Source: Sphingobium sp052327305 (lineage in GTDB: Bacteria > Pseudomonadota > Alphaproteobacteria > Sphingomonadales > Sphingomonadaceae). From it: a stretch of DNA of 64,000 bases. The translations under genes were made by a program, and so were the position numbers. The number at the start of each line of letters is the position of its first letter. The first letter of the stretch is position 1. A model generated the notes under the pieces. It did no database searches. It was not told where the DNA came from and saw only the letters and a list, made by a program, of their open reading frames with translations. The stretch is taken from the NCBI RefSeq assembly GCF_052327305.1, contig NZ_CP182486.1:806001-870000 (forward strand). The letters run 5' to 3'. Positions 25,736 through 36,100 of this stretch are shown piece after piece.

Positions 25736-26366
25736 ATCCCTGATCGCCGACCTGTCTTCGGACCTGACGCCCGTGCAGCGCCGCAGCATGCTGCGCGAGG
25801 GCGGACTTGTCCTCGCGCTGGGTGCTGCGGAGCTCATGCTCTTCCTGGGGCTGGGCGCGATGCGGCCGGACATGAGTCACATGGCCGGCTCGCCGTTTCT
25901 GATGTGGCGGGTGGGAAGTCTCGGCCTGCTGGCGGCGATCGCCTGCGTGCTGGCGATCCGGTCCTTCTCACCGGCGGCGCAGCCGCGCCGGGGGCTGATG
26001 CTCGCCTGCGCCCTCGCGGTCGCGGCCATCGTCGGGGGCGTGTTCGTCACCCCCGATGGCGCGAGAGAGCGAGCGCTGCTCGATCGCATCGATCCGGCGA
26101 GCGGCATCATGTGCGCCACCTCGATCTTCGTGCTCTCGCTGCCGTTCGTGGCGCTGCTCGGTGCCCTGATGCGGCGGGCAGCACCGACCCAGCCAAGATT
26201 GAGCGCGTTCGCCTCCGGCATCGCCGCCAGCGCCTGCGGCGCCTTCGTCTTCGCCTTCTGCTGCCCCTTCAACGACCCTCTCTATGTAGTGGTCTGGTAT
26301 AGCATCGGTTGCGCCGCCGTGACGGCCGTCGCACGATGGTGCCTGCCGAGACGCTTCCGCCTCTAG
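25725..26366 (+). CDS. NrsF-type membrane anti-sigma factor (DUF1109)
   Basis: The start MSNESLIADLSSDLTPVQRR at 25725 gives 213 aa; an upstream ATG at 25710 is less likely. Six hydrophobic segments follow a cytosolic N-terminus, as in the DUF1109/NrsF family that sequesters ECF sigma factors at the membrane. The conserved Cys pairs are visible as GIMCAT and FAFCCPF. The gene overlaps the sigma gene by 11 bp, so stoichiometric production is expected. Confidence 0.9.
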   Translation: MSNESLIADLSSDLTPVQRRSMLREGGLVLALGAAELMLFLGLGAMRPDMSHMAGSPFLMWRVGSLGLLAAIACVLAIRSFSPAAQPRRGLMLACALAVAAIVGGVFVTPDGARERALLDRIDPASGIMCATSIFVLSLPFVALLGALMRRAAPTQPRLSAFASGIAASACGAFVFAFCCPFNDPLYVVVWYSIGCAAVTAVARWCLPRRFRL

Positions 26367-26477
26367 CCAAAACCGACGCGGTAAATCGAGCCGCGCACCG
26401 CCTGAACCGACCATCACCGACCCACCCGGATTCCGGGACGGGAGACGTGCGCCTGCCTTACAGAAAGGAACCATGCC

Positions 26478-27059
26478 ATGAAGACCATCACCGACGTGAA
26501 GTCCCCGGACCGGGACTGGCTCAAGACCTACTATTATCTGCGCTTTGCGGTCTCTGCGATCTGGGTCGCGCTCGCCTTCACGGTGGCGAAGGCCATGCCG
26601 GCGCTGGCTGCAGTAATGCTCGTTGCCTATCCCGCGTGGGACGCACTGGCGAATTATCTCGATGCAAACCGGAGTGGCGGTCTAACGAAGAACAAGAGCC
26701 AGATGCTCAACGTCGTCGTCAGCGTCGTGACCGCCGTCGCCGTCGCCGCGACCCTGTCGCACGGCATGCATGCGGTCCTCCAGATCTTCGGCGTATGGGC
26801 GATCCTGTCCGGCCTGTTCCAACTCGTCACCGGCGTGCGGCGCTTGAAGTCCTATGGCGCGCAGTGGGCAATGATCCTGAGCGGCGCTCAGTCGGGGCTT
26901 GCCGGGGCGCATATGCTTAGCAAGGCCGCCGGCACCGCGCCGGTCAGCATCGCCGACATCGCGCCCTACGCCGCCTTCGGCGCCTTTTACTTCCTCATCT
27001 CGGCGGTCTCGCTGACCATCAGCAACGTGCGTCAGCGCGCGAAGGCCGTCGAGCCCTGA
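26478..27059 (+). CDS. DUF308/HdeD-like membrane protein, 193 aa
   Basis: A polytopic protein with about six helices (RFAVSAIWVALAFTVAKAMP, AVMLVAYPAWDALANYL, VVSVVTAVAVAATLS, VLQIFGVWAILSGLFQLVTG, YAAFGAFYFLISAVSLTI). The pattern resembles DUF308/HdeD proteins, associated with stress in enterics. It is 111 bp downstream of the anti-sigma gene on the same strand with its own ribosome site (AGAAAGGAAC), so it may be part of the sigma regulon rather than the operon. Confidence 0.78.
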   Translation: MKTITDVKSPDRDWLKTYYYLRFAVSAIWVALAFTVAKAMPALAAVMLVAYPAWDALANYLDANRSGGLTKNKSQMLNVVVSVVTAVAVAATLSHGMHAVLQIFGVWAILSGLFQLVTGVRRLKSYGAQWAMILSGAQSGLAGAHMLSKAAGTAPVSIADIAPYAAFGAFYFLISAVSLTISNVRQRAKAVEP

Positions 27060-27083
27060 GGCACGTCGGAACCGCGCCGGAGA

Positions 27084-27944
27084 TCATGCGGATGTGTTCG
27101 CGAGATGACCCGATACCGTTGAGATGAATGCGCGAAGACGCCCGAGTCGTCGCAGGTCCCGGTGGTATCCCATCCAGATGTCGCGCGCCGGCGGCGGCTT
27201 CGGCAGCTCTAGTCTGCGGATGCCCGTAATCTGATTGCCGACCACGCGAGGCAGGACGGCGATGCCGACACCTTCCCGGCACATGCGCCCCTGGACGTTG
27301 CGGTTGTTCGATCGCAGAATTGGTCTCGCATTGGGGAAACTCTCGGTCAGCCATGCGATGTCCGGGAAATGGCCCGTGGATGTGTCATGGGTGATGAGCC
27401 TGAAACCGGCGCCGTCACCATATTGGGGATCGGCTGCTTCCTCGGCGATATAGACGCCATATTCCAGCCTGAAGAGCCGCCGCTGCACGACATCGGCATT
27501 GTTGAACGGGACGATACGAAAGGCAACGTCCGCCTCGCGCTGGGCGAGGTTGAACAGGCGCGTGCCCGTCAGGATTTCGACGTCGATATTGGGATAGGCT
27601 TTCGAGAAATCGGCCAGGATCGGCGGCAGGACATAGGCCCCAAACCAGTCCGCTGAAGAAATGCGCAGATTGCCTCTGAGATCGCGCTCCTGTCCCGCAA
27701 GCCGGCGCTCCATGGCCAGCGCGCCTTCTTCCATCTGCTCGGCCAGCGCGATGATGCCATGGCCCTCGTCGGTCATGACAAGACCGTCCGCCGTGCGCTG
27801 AAAGAGCGTTTGGCCAATGGCCTGCTCAAGCGCGCGAAGGCGCCTGCCGACGGTCGGATGGCTCGTCTGGAGCGAACGCGCGGCGCCGCCGAGCGTGCCG
27901 GATCGCGCAATCGCAAGGAAGATCCTGACATCACTCCATTCCAT
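27084..27944 (-). CDS. LysR-type transcriptional regulator
   Basis: A 286-aa LysR protein: N-terminal winged helix (SDVRIFLAIARSGTLGGAAR, TSHPTVGRRLRALEQAIGQT, FQRTADGLVMTDEG) and a C-terminal periplasmic-binding-like effector domain (LRISSADWFGAYVLPPILAD, GVGIAVLPRVVGNQ). It is divergent from the SDR/epoxide-hydrolase/VOC operon, the usual arrangement in which a LysR protein regulates its neighbour from the shared 100-bp promoter region. Confidence 0.94.
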   Translation of the reverse strand: MEWSDVRIFLAIARSGTLGGAARSLQTSHPTVGRRLRALEQAIGQTLFQRTADGLVMTDEGHGIIALAEQMEEGALAMERRLAGQERDLRGNLRISSADWFGAYVLPPILADFSKAYPNIDVEILTGTRLFNLAQREADVAFRIVPFNNADVVQRRLFRLEYGVYIAEEAADPQYGDGAGFRLITHDTSTGHFPDIAWLTESFPNARPILRSNNRNVQGRMCREGVGIAVLPRVVGNQITGIRRLELPKPPPARDIWMGYHRDLRRLGRLRAFISTVSGHLANTSA

Positions 27945-28045
27945 CTGACAGCCCCAACAAAACTGAACGACGAGAATACATTCCTGTCAGTTCAAGAACA
28001 AATCTAAACACCTAAATGCCCTCCATCATCATGGAGGTGTTAGTC

Positions 28046-28870
28046 ATGAGAACCTGGTTCATCACAGGCTGCTCGAGCGGTTTCGGCCAGCGGCTCGCGG
28101 TCGCCGCAGCCAAGCGCGGAGATCGGGTGGTCGCGACGGCCCGCAATATCGCGGTGATCGAGGAAATGGCCGAGCCTTTCGGCGGCCGCATGATCACCTT
28201 GCCACTCGATGTGACCGATCCGGCCGCCGCCAGGGCAGCGGTCGCAAAGGCGGTCGAGACCTTTGGCGGGTTCGACATACTCGTGAACAATGCCGGCTAC
28301 GCCCTGTTCGGCGCGATCGAGGAAGGCGCTCCGCAGGAATATCGGCCGATGTTCGAGGTGAACGTCTTCGGCCTGATCGAGACCACCAGAGCAGCCCTGC
28401 CGGTTCTGCGACGCTCGGGCGGAACGATCGTCAACATGTCGTCCGGCGCGGGTATCGAGGGTCGCGGCGGCGGAGGCTATTACCACGCCGCCAAGTTCGC
28501 AGTGGAAGGCATTTCCGAAGCGCTCGCCGGCGAACTGGAGCCGTTCGGCATTCGCGTACTGATCGTCGAACCCGGGCCGTTCCGCACGGACTTCCTCGGC
28601 CGTTCGATCACGATAGCGGCGAACGAGATGCCAGAATATGCGGCAACCTCGCGCAAGCCCTATCGCCAAACGAACGACGGCAATCAGGCGGGCGATCCCG
28701 ACAAGGCGGTCGCGGTGATCCTGCAAGCCGTCGATGCCCACGACGCCCCGCTTCATTTGCCACTGGGGCCTGCCGCACATGCGATCGCCGAGCGGAAGCT
28801 GGCGGCCTTCCGTAGCGATATCGACGGTTGGCGCGACATCACGATCGCTACCGATTTCGATCCCGTCTGA
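28046..28870 (+). CDS. Short-chain dehydrogenase/reductase
   Basis: ATG at 28046 follows GGAGGTGTTAGTC; the ATG at 28016 lacks a site. The 274-aa protein has the NAD(P) motif GCSSGFG (residues 8-14), NNAG (81-84), and catalytic Ser132/Ser133, Tyr146 and Lys150 (YHAAK). The N-terminal Arg after TAR favours NADP(H). This is the classical SDR layout used for ketone/alcohol conversion. It heads an operon with an epoxide-hydrolase-like enzyme and a VOC protein. Confidence 0.92.
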   Translation: MRTWFITGCSSGFGQRLAVAAAKRGDRVVATARNIAVIEEMAEPFGGRMITLPLDVTDPAAARAAVAKAVETFGGFDILVNNAGYALFGAIEEGAPQEYRPMFEVNVFGLIETTRAALPVLRRSGGTIVNMSSGAGIEGRGGGGYYHAAKFAVEGISEALAGELEPFGIRVLIVEPGPFRTDFLGRSITIAANEMPEYAATSRKPYRQTNDGNQAGDPDKAVAVILQAVDAHDAPLHLPLGPAAHAIAERKLAAFRSDIDGWRDITIATDFDPV

Positions 28871-28896
28871 ACACCAATCCTGACTGGAGAGCGATC

Positions 28897-29745
28897 ATGA
28901 CCCCAACGTTGGAGGGATTTACCCAGCAACTGGTGCCGGCGAACGGCATAAAGATCAACGCCGTTATCGGAGGGGCGGGCCCGCCGATCCTGCTGCTCCA
29001 CGGCTGGCCCGAAACCTGGTGGGAATGGCACCATGTGATGCCGCTGCTGGCCGAGCATTTCAGCGTGGTGGCTATCGATCTGCGCGGCGCGGGTTTTTCC
29101 GACTGCCCGCAGGGCGGCTATGACAAGGCGACGATGGCGCGAGACGCGCATGACGTGATGGTCGCCCTCGGACACCAACGCTACGCCGTGTGCGGGCATG
29201 ACATTGGCGGCATGGTCGCTCTGGCGCAGGCGGCCCTCCACAGGCATGCCGTCACTCACCTGGCCATCCTCGACGTTCCGCTTCCGGGCTGGACGGAGTG
29301 GGAGGCGACCACTGCGAGGCTCTGGCATTTCGGCTTCCATGCCAACCGGGATTTGCCCGAACGCCTGCTCCATGGCCGCGAATATGATTACATCTCGGCG
29401 TTTATGGCCGAGCGGTTCTACGATCACAGCACCTTCGACCCGGCCAATATCGAGATTTACGCGAAGGCAATGGCGCTTCCCGGCCGCAGCCGTGGCGGCA
29501 TGGAATGGTATCGCACGCTCGCCGCAGACCACGCGGCCGCGCTCGAATACAAGAAGCAACCGCTCGAGATACCGGTGCTGGGCCTCGGTGGGGATCAGCG
29601 CTTCGGTGCGCAGATGGTGCCGATGCTCGAGGAATTCGCCACCCATGTGACGGGCGGCTCGATCGCGCGGTGCAGCCACTATGTCGCGGACGAGCGGCCG
29701 GACGAGGTTGCGGCCGCCCTGATCGATTTCCTCAAGCCGAATTGA
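28897..29745 (+). CDS. Alpha/beta hydrolase, epoxide-hydrolase-like
   Basis: A 282-aa protein starting after GGAGAGCGATC. The oxyanion motif HGWPETWWEW (residues 35-44) and nucleophile Asp102 in CGHDIGG are those of epoxide hydrolases and fluoroacetate/haloalkane dehalogenases; the late His is in RCSHYVADERP. Asp rather than Ser excludes an ordinary esterase. The acid residue of the charge relay is not evident by eye. It would open an epoxide or displace a halide in the pathway of the flanking SDR and VOC enzymes. Confidence 0.9.
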   Translation: MTPTLEGFTQQLVPANGIKINAVIGGAGPPILLLHGWPETWWEWHHVMPLLAEHFSVVAIDLRGAGFSDCPQGGYDKATMARDAHDVMVALGHQRYAVCGHDIGGMVALAQAALHRHAVTHLAILDVPLPGWTEWEATTARLWHFGFHANRDLPERLLHGREYDYISAFMAERFYDHSTFDPANIEIYAKAMALPGRSRGGMEWYRTLAADHAAALEYKKQPLEIPVLGLGGDQRFGAQMVPMLEEFATHVTGGSIARCSHYVADERPDEVAAALIDFLKPN

Positions 29746-29804
29746 AACGCGGCGCCCACGCCGCTGTGGGTCGACTGATAGACTAAACAGAAAAGGAAAT
29801 TACC

Positions 29805-30332
29805 ATGACCGCACCTGTCATTCGCGGCGTCAATCATATCGGCATCACGGTGCCCGACATCGAAGCGGCAAAGTCCTTCCTGGCAGCGGCTTTCGGCGCC
29901 CAGCTGATCTATCAGTCCTTCCGACCGGAGGATCCGCCGCGGCAGGGGCCCGAATTCGAGCGGGCCGTCGGCGCTTTCCCCGGCACAGTCGTGCGCGCGC
30001 AGGCGATGGTCAAGATCGGCACCGGGCCCGATATCGAGCTCTTCGAAATGCACGGGCCCGAGCAAGCCCAGCCGATCCGGGCGAGCGATTTCGGCATCAC
30101 CCATTTCGCACTCTACACCGACGACATCGACGCGTCGGTCGCACGCTTCGAGCAGGCGGGCGGCGTAGCCCTCACCGCGCCGCGCGCCATTCCCTATGCG
30201 ACCGAGAAGGGTCCGGGCAACAAGGTCTGCTATTGCCGCATGCCATGGGGCACGACGATGGAATTCATCACCACGCCGGACCGCATGGCTTATCACGACC
30301 AGACGAATCTGCGCCGGTGGCAGGACGATTGA
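29805..30332 (+). CDS. VOC-superfamily (glyoxalase/dioxygenase-like) protein
   Basis: A 175-aa vicinal-oxygen-chelate protein after AGGAAATTACC. Two beta-alpha-beta-beta-beta modules carry the four expected metal ligands: His in GVNHIGITV, Glu in DIELFEM, His in GITHFALY and Glu in TTMEFIT. This fits glyoxalase I, lactoylglutathione-lyase-like or isomerase activity. It is the last gene of the LysR-controlled operon, 59 bp after the hydrolase. Confidence 0.88.
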   Translation: MTAPVIRGVNHIGITVPDIEAAKSFLAAAFGAQLIYQSFRPEDPPRQGPEFERAVGAFPGTVVRAQAMVKIGTGPDIELFEMHGPEQAQPIRASDFGITHFALYTDDIDASVARFEQAGGVALTAPRAIPYATEKGPGNKVCYCRMPWGTTMEFITTPDRMAYHDQTNLRRWQDD

Positions 30333-30473
30333 GCATGGTGCTGATAGGGATGGCACGACCCGACCAGGGGCATGAAGCATACATGGCAAATCCCGAAACT
30401 CTCCCGGCTGAGAGCGTCCGTTATCCCCACCTTAGTTCCTAAAAGTAGACCTTCCAGATCGTCCTTAATCCCG

Positions 30474-30677
30474 GACATTGAACAGCGGCACCCTCCATCG
30501 AATATTGTCAAAACATGTGACCACTTTTGTGTTGCGGCCCGTTGTGCAAACAAAGGATTTGTTGGCAATTCTTGTTAAGAAAGCATGTGAACAAATGCAG
30601 TCAAATGCCTGATTTATAACATTTTTTGTGGACTCTTAATCAGCGGGTCCTAGGTTCGAGCCCTAGTGCGTCCACCA
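30474..30677 (+). repeat. Attachment-site copy A: arm region plus tRNA 3' fragment
   Basis: The last 50 bases (30628-30677) are identical to 37138-37187 and read as the 3' end of a tRNA: anticodon loop CTCTTAA (anticodon CTT, Lys), T-arm CTAGG-TTCGAGC-CCTAG and the end TGCGTCC-A-CCA. No 5' half is present, so it is not a tRNA gene. The ~155 bases before it resemble those before copy B, including an arm-like TGTGACCACTTTTGTG at 30516-30531. This is what integration at a tRNA leaves behind. Confidence 0.85.
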
Positions 30678-30929
30678 CATTTTCAATGACTTAGATATGA
30701 TTTGGGGGCTTCGCCTCCCGACGGGACACCAATGGGGCATCAGATTTGGCTTCGCCGGAAAATGGACAATGTCCTTTCGCCTTCGCAAGTACGAGGGTGC
30801 AACGTCTTTCGTTCAATCCGAAGCAGCCATCCGGTGTAGCGATTGGCCTCGTGGCAGCTAATCCATGTTAGCACCTGCGGTGGATGGAACCCCGGCCGTA
30901 AATCACGCAAATCCTCAATGGCGACATGC

Positions 30930-31740
30930 CTAAGGCTGCGCTGAGCCTTGCTCAATATCAATATCGGTCACGATCGTCGCAAGATCTGACACCCGGTCAC
31001 CCACGGCAAGTCGTTCTCGCTCTGCAAGATCATCGGTGATGCGGGCCGTTCCTTTTTACGACCGCTATTTTATGCATACCGGGCACGATCAGGGCAGCCG
31101 CGATCCGCGGATGATCGACGATGTACGAAAGCTGTCGATCCGCTTGTTTCCCGGACGATCAGCAAATCGCAGCGTGTTGCCCTCAATCTTCACTATGAGG
31201 CCGGCCGGATCGCCCTTAGGGCTGAGGTCCGCGTATCCATCGGAATTCGACGTCGCGAGGGCCAGGAAGCGGCAGTGTTCGGCAAAGGTGGCCAGAGAAG
31301 CCAGATCTGGCGCGGCTGCGGGTCCGATCAGAATTCGGATCGGATGAGCGCCTTTCCGCAGTGAATGTAACATTCCTCAACAGCGATGCTGACCATGTTG
31401 CCGTCATTGGATAACACCTTCCCGTTGACGCACATCAGCTCTCTGATCGACGGCACCATAAGATTGAGCCGAAGCCTGAGCCCGGCACCAGACAATCCGC
31501 CATGTCGAGACAGTTGGTCGGTAAGCAGACCATCTTCCGGTCCCCATCGGCCCAGCCCGCTGCCCTCCGCCACCACAACTTCGAGATCGTCTTTTGGGCG
31601 ACGGAAGCGATCATGATGGCGGAAGCAGCGATCCAGGAAAGCGCGCCGGGATCGAGATGATTGATGGTCTTGGCCATCACCATCGCGTTGGGTGGTCCAA
31701 ACAGTGCTTCGAGCTGCTCGCGCGTGGTCATGTAAGTCAT
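30930..31740 (-). pseudogene. Two-module PPOX-class flavoprotein, frameshifted
   Basis: Reading frames join into one pyridoxamine-5'-phosphate-oxidase-like protein: MTTREQLEALFGPPNAMV (31740 on), then DDLEVVVAEGSGLGRWGPED to VEECYIHCGKALIRSEF, then APDLASLATFAEHCRFLALA to GNKRIDSF, then HPRIAAALIVPGM, then RITDDLAERERLAVGDRVSD. The breaks lie near 31593, 31330, 31124 and 31055, several at homopolymers. Such FMN proteins are about 300 aa in this class. Four breaks point to a decayed gene. Confidence 0.75.
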
Positions 31741-31947
31741 AAATTCTTAGCTTTCATGCATGTGCCCAGTCGAGGCCCGTGAACGCTAAGCTACTTGTAT
31801 TGCGCTGATCATGTGCACGCCCCTGCGACAAAAGACGATCCAGCCACGCCAAATCTGGTGCATCCATCTCGCCATCCGAGCGAAGACCTATAGGATGGCC
31901 TTGAATTTTGGGTAGCAAAATGCTACCTCTAAAATAAGAGGTGACCT

Positions 31948-32304
31948 ATGGCGCAGTCCATCAAGCTTGGCGACGACATCATGAAGATCGTTCGCCGGGA
32001 GTCCGAGTTGCAGAGCCGCTCGATTGCTGGCCAGATCGCCCATTGGGTCCGCATCGGTCGCGCTATCGAAAAATCGGGCAATTTCGATCACGCACGCATT
32101 ACCGCCGCCCTGGCTGGCGACATAGAGACCACCGACCTCACAGACGAGGAAAAGGACGTCTGGCTCGACAGCTTTGTCGAGAAAATGGGACAGCCCAGCC
32201 CTCTCGAGAATGCTTTCTTTACCCGGCGGCGTCAGCTCGGTCTGGGTGTCGGTCTCGACGATGCCGGTAACCTCGTGCGTGAGAAGGTTGCACGCAAGGC
32301 ATGA
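31948..32304 (+). CDS. ParD-like antitoxin
   Basis: A 118-aa protein of the ParD-like type: MAQSIKLGDDIMKIVRRESE, QSRSIAGQIAHWVRIGRAIE is a ribbon-helix-helix, and the C-terminal part (DEEKDVWLDSFVEKM) is helical and acidic. In family knowledge these antitoxins precede P-loop zeta-like toxins. The stop overlaps the downstream toxin start by 4 bp (ATGA). An AT-rich promoter region precedes it. Confidence 0.88.
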   Translation: MAQSIKLGDDIMKIVRRESELQSRSIAGQIAHWVRIGRAIEKSGNFDHARITAALAGDIETTDLTDEEKDVWLDSFVEKMGQPSPLENAFFTRRRQLGLGVGLDDAGNLVREKVARKA

Positions 32305-32888
32305 AGCCAACCATGATCGTGCTTGCCGGGCCGAACGGTGCTGGCAAGTCCACGCTCTACGAGACCCGCATTGCGCCGAGTTTCGCGGGCCCATTCATCA
32401 ACGCCGACATCATCCAGCGCGAGGAACTGCGCGCCCCCTCCCCCGCCGCGTCTTACGAAGCGGCCGAGGTCGCATCTTCACGCCGGACCGACTATCTCGC
32501 GCGGGCGCGGGATTTCGTGACCGAGACCGTATTCGCGCACCCGTCCAAGCTTGAACTGATCGACGAAGCGCACAACCGAGGGTTCACGGTCATCGTAATG
32601 CATGTCGGCGTCGATACGCCGGACCTCTCCGTCGCGCGTGTCGGCACGCGCGTCGAGGAAGGCGGGCATATCGTTCCCGAGGACAAGATTCGAACCCGGT
32701 ATGCGCGCGGCGCCCCTCTCATCCGCGCCGCAATCCTCAAAGCGGATCGCGGAATGGTATTCGATAATTCCCGTCTCAACCAGCCACCGAGCCATTGCCT
32801 GACATTTGCGCACGGGCGTCTAGTCTTCGCGTTGCCGCGCCTGCCAAGCTGGATCAGATCGATTTATGAAGCCGACCTTCAGGTCTAG
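32301..32888 (+). CDS. Zeta-toxin-like P-loop kinase
   Basis: A 195-aa P-loop protein: Walker A GPNGAGKST (residues 10-18), NADIIQREE, then FVTETVFAHPSKLELIDEA and the signature RVGTRVEEGGHIVPEDKIRT, RYARG. The GGH-V-P and RxRY elements mark the COG4185/zeta-toxin-like group, whose better-known members phosphorylate UDP-N-acetylglucosamine and block wall synthesis. The partner is the overlapping ParD-like gene. Confidence 0.88.
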   Translation: MKPTMIVLAGPNGAGKSTLYETRIAPSFAGPFINADIIQREELRAPSPAASYEAAEVASSRRTDYLARARDFVTETVFAHPSKLELIDEAHNRGFTVIVMHVGVDTPDLSVARVGTRVEEGGHIVPEDKIRTRYARGAPLIRAAILKADRGMVFDNSRLNQPPSHCLTFAHGRLVFALPRLPSWIRSIYEADLQV

Positions 32889-33177
32889 CGACAGGCGCAA
32901 ATGATGACCGTCTGCCGCCGCCCTCATTGCAGACATTAGACCGCTCGTAACCGCTTCCTGAAACCTGCGCTTCGTTCATCAAGCTGGCGTGCAGCAGCGA
33001 GCGACCGGAATTGGCAACTTTCCCGCCGTTCCCAAGTCATTGCTGAGCGACAGGAGGCACCAAACGCGGACGTCGGCGGAACGAGCAGTCTGGGCAGCGC
33101 CGACAGTCCGCTTTGCGGCAACCTGAGATGATAGGCGGTCGCTTGTTCAAACGGACCTTTTGACCTTAGGCAAATGT

Positions 33178-36100
33178 TCAAAACCGCAATCGAACGCCAA
33201 CATTCCCCTTGAGCACGTAGCTGCTGGCGAAGTCGCGGAACGGGCTGCCGCCGGAGGCCTCGCCGTATAGCGTGATCCGGTCGCCCCAGTTCACGCTCGC
33301 GCCTATACCGAGTTCGCTCCATAGCCGCTTTTCGGTACGGTCAATGGGCGTGCCTGACACCAGGGTGCGTGAACCCTCCAGCCAGTCGTAGTTGAGATTG
33401 AGCAGGCCGTAGACGTGGCTACGGCCGCCATCCCAAACATTCTGACGATCGAGCGACAGACCCAAGCGCGATTTCAGGCTGTCGCCTCGGTCGGCCCTGA
33501 CGAACGCTCCCGTCGGGTCCGTGAAGCCATCGAAATCGACGTTTGAATAGATCATCTGCAACTGAGGGGTTACGCTGAGCTCTCCGCCGATCGGTGAACG
33601 CTTGCCAAGTTCGATGCCTAGGGCCTGACCCTCACCGTTGTTCTTGGCGAGCGGGCCAAGGATCCGGGAAGTCAGATCACTGTCAAACCAGCTCATCTGC
33701 ACCTCGCCGTCGACGTAGAAGCCATCGACACCATACCAGGTTAGCGTCGCGCCGACGCCATAACCGTCCGTGGCGATGGAACCATCGCCAAACGTCGATC
33801 GTACCTGGCTGGTTGCCCGACCGTAATAGATATTGACCCCGGCCATCAGCCGTTTGCCCTCGGGCGTGCTGATCAATGCACGATCAGCACCAAGCTGCAT
33901 CTTCCAGCTATTCACCGTTTGATCAGACAGGCTGGTGGACGATTGAGCATCGACGCGATTGCGCGCCCCCTCGATCCGGCCCCAGACACCACTGCCCTCG
34001 TTCGCACCCGCTGTCCATGATCGGTTACCGACCCGTTGCTGCAATGTCGGCAGAGTGTTGAGAGCCTGGAGATTGGCGGCATAGATTTCGTAAACAGGAA
34101 CACCGGGCTGGTACAGCGGCAGGGGATCGCTCGGTGAAGGGTCGTTTGGGGTGGGATTTAGCAAGACCGAACGCAGATACCAGTCGCCATCGGAAGGCGT
34201 GGAAACGCCGCCCTGATAGAGGCGATAGACATAGGCCCCCGCAATCATCGCCTGGTCGCCTTGATAGACATAATTGCCGTTCAACGTGAAGCGGCCATTG
34301 GATGCGCCCAGGATATCGATGATCTTAATGCCCTCGGTCGTCTGGCCGCCAAGGCCGCCCCGGTTGATCACTTCGACCTGTGTGGTGCCGGAGGTGCTGC
34401 CGTTGACGACAAGGCGGCTTGTTGGCGAGTCGTCTTCTCCCAGCGCCGTAGCGATTTCGAGGCGGCCGCCATTGCCCGCATAGTCGCCTGCGATGGTGAG
34501 CGTTCCCATTGCGCCAGCGAAGCCGGGGGCAACCACGCCGCTGTTGCTCACCGTGCCTACCCGGCCAAGACCCTCGAGCCGGCCGGTCGCGGCGACACCA
34601 AGGCTGCCGCCCATTATGCCGTTGACGGCCAGCGTGCCTGCCTCGATCTGCGCGGCGCCGGTATAACCGCCACTGTTTCCCGTCAAAACAGCCGTGCCCG
34701 ATCCGGCCTTAATAAACGAACCTGCCCCCGAAATTGCCCCGCTGTGACTGAACGTCGTGCCGACGTCGGTCACCAATGTTCCGGTACCGGCGAAAACAAC
34801 ATCGCGCCCGCTCGTCATATCGGCTGTGGTGTTGAGCGTGCCGCCATCGAAGGACACGCCACCCGCCGCGGCTCCAAGATTGGCGTTGGAGGAAACTCGC
34901 AGCGTACCAGCGGCGATGGTCGTGCCACCTGTGTAAGTGTTGGAGCCTGTCAGGGTCAGCGTGCCTGTGCCATCTTTGATAAGATCGCCGGCTCCCACTA
35001 TACGTGGCGAAATGCCGATATCATGACCGGCCGTGTCAATAACGCCGCCGTTTGCACCGAGCGTGACATCATATCCGTCAAAATCGACGAAGAAGTTGCT
35101 CTCATCCCTTGTTGCACGCAGCAAGCCGCCATCGACAGAAAAGCTTATTGCCCCGAGGCCAGCCTCGATCTGGGAGGTTTCCAGTGTCGCACGACTGCCA
35201 GCCGTGCCTTGCAGGATCACGTTGCCGCTCGATATCGCACTTACACCGAGAGAAAGTCCGCCCCCGGCCCGCACTCGTCCACCATCCTCAATGGTGAGCG
35301 TACCGTCGCCATCGTTGCCTACCGTCAGCGAAAAATCTGTGACTAGCCAGTTCGATCCAGCGCCAGTCACAATAACGCTGCCGGTCGAATTTGCACCGAT
35401 ATAGCCCTGATTGCTAATAATGCTGCCGCCATCCTCAATGCGCAGCGTCCCTGCACCGAAACTGCCTACCGTGAACTGTTGTGCATTCACCCAGGCCGTT
35501 CCTGCGCCCGTCACTACAACGTCACCCTGAGCCCCGGAGCCCACGACGCCATCATCGCTCGAAACCTGGCCGCGATCCGCGAGGCGCAGACTTCCAGTGG
35601 CGTAGCCACCGACGGTAATCCGTCCCGTCGTGTCCCAGTTGGAGCCAGATCCGGCCACCAGCACCTGGCCGTCGCCGCCGGTATTGCTGCCAATCATTCC
35701 TGATCCGCTGGAAAGCTGGCCGGCATTCGTCACCGCCACCGTGCCTGTTCCACCAAAGCCACCAACGGCCAGATCGCCGCCGACCGTCACTGCGCCGCCA
35801 TCCTGCACGGTCAGTGCGCCACTACTTTCCTCGCCGACGCGAAGATCGCCGCTGTTCGTCCAGGTGGACGCCGTGCCGTCACCGGCCCGGCCCGACACCA
35901 CGACAGTGCCTGCACTCCCCCCACTGGCACCGACATAACCGGTAGCGTTGGTGACGGCGCCGCCATCGGAAATGGTCAACGCGCCCGTGCCGAACTGCCC
36001 AATGACAAGGTCTCCGCCACTGGTCCAAGACGCGGCATGGCCGCCGGCGTCCTGCCCGGAGACGATGACAGTCCCCGCACTGCCCGCATCGTAGGCGACA

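Noticed and set aside
30628..30677. Functional tRNA-Lys gene
   Set aside because: Only the 3' half from the anticodon stem on is present; the same is true at 37138-37187.
34261..35346. 361-codon plus-strand ORF opposite the autotransporter
   Set aside because: Its repetitive composition simply reflects the adhesin repeats on the other strand.
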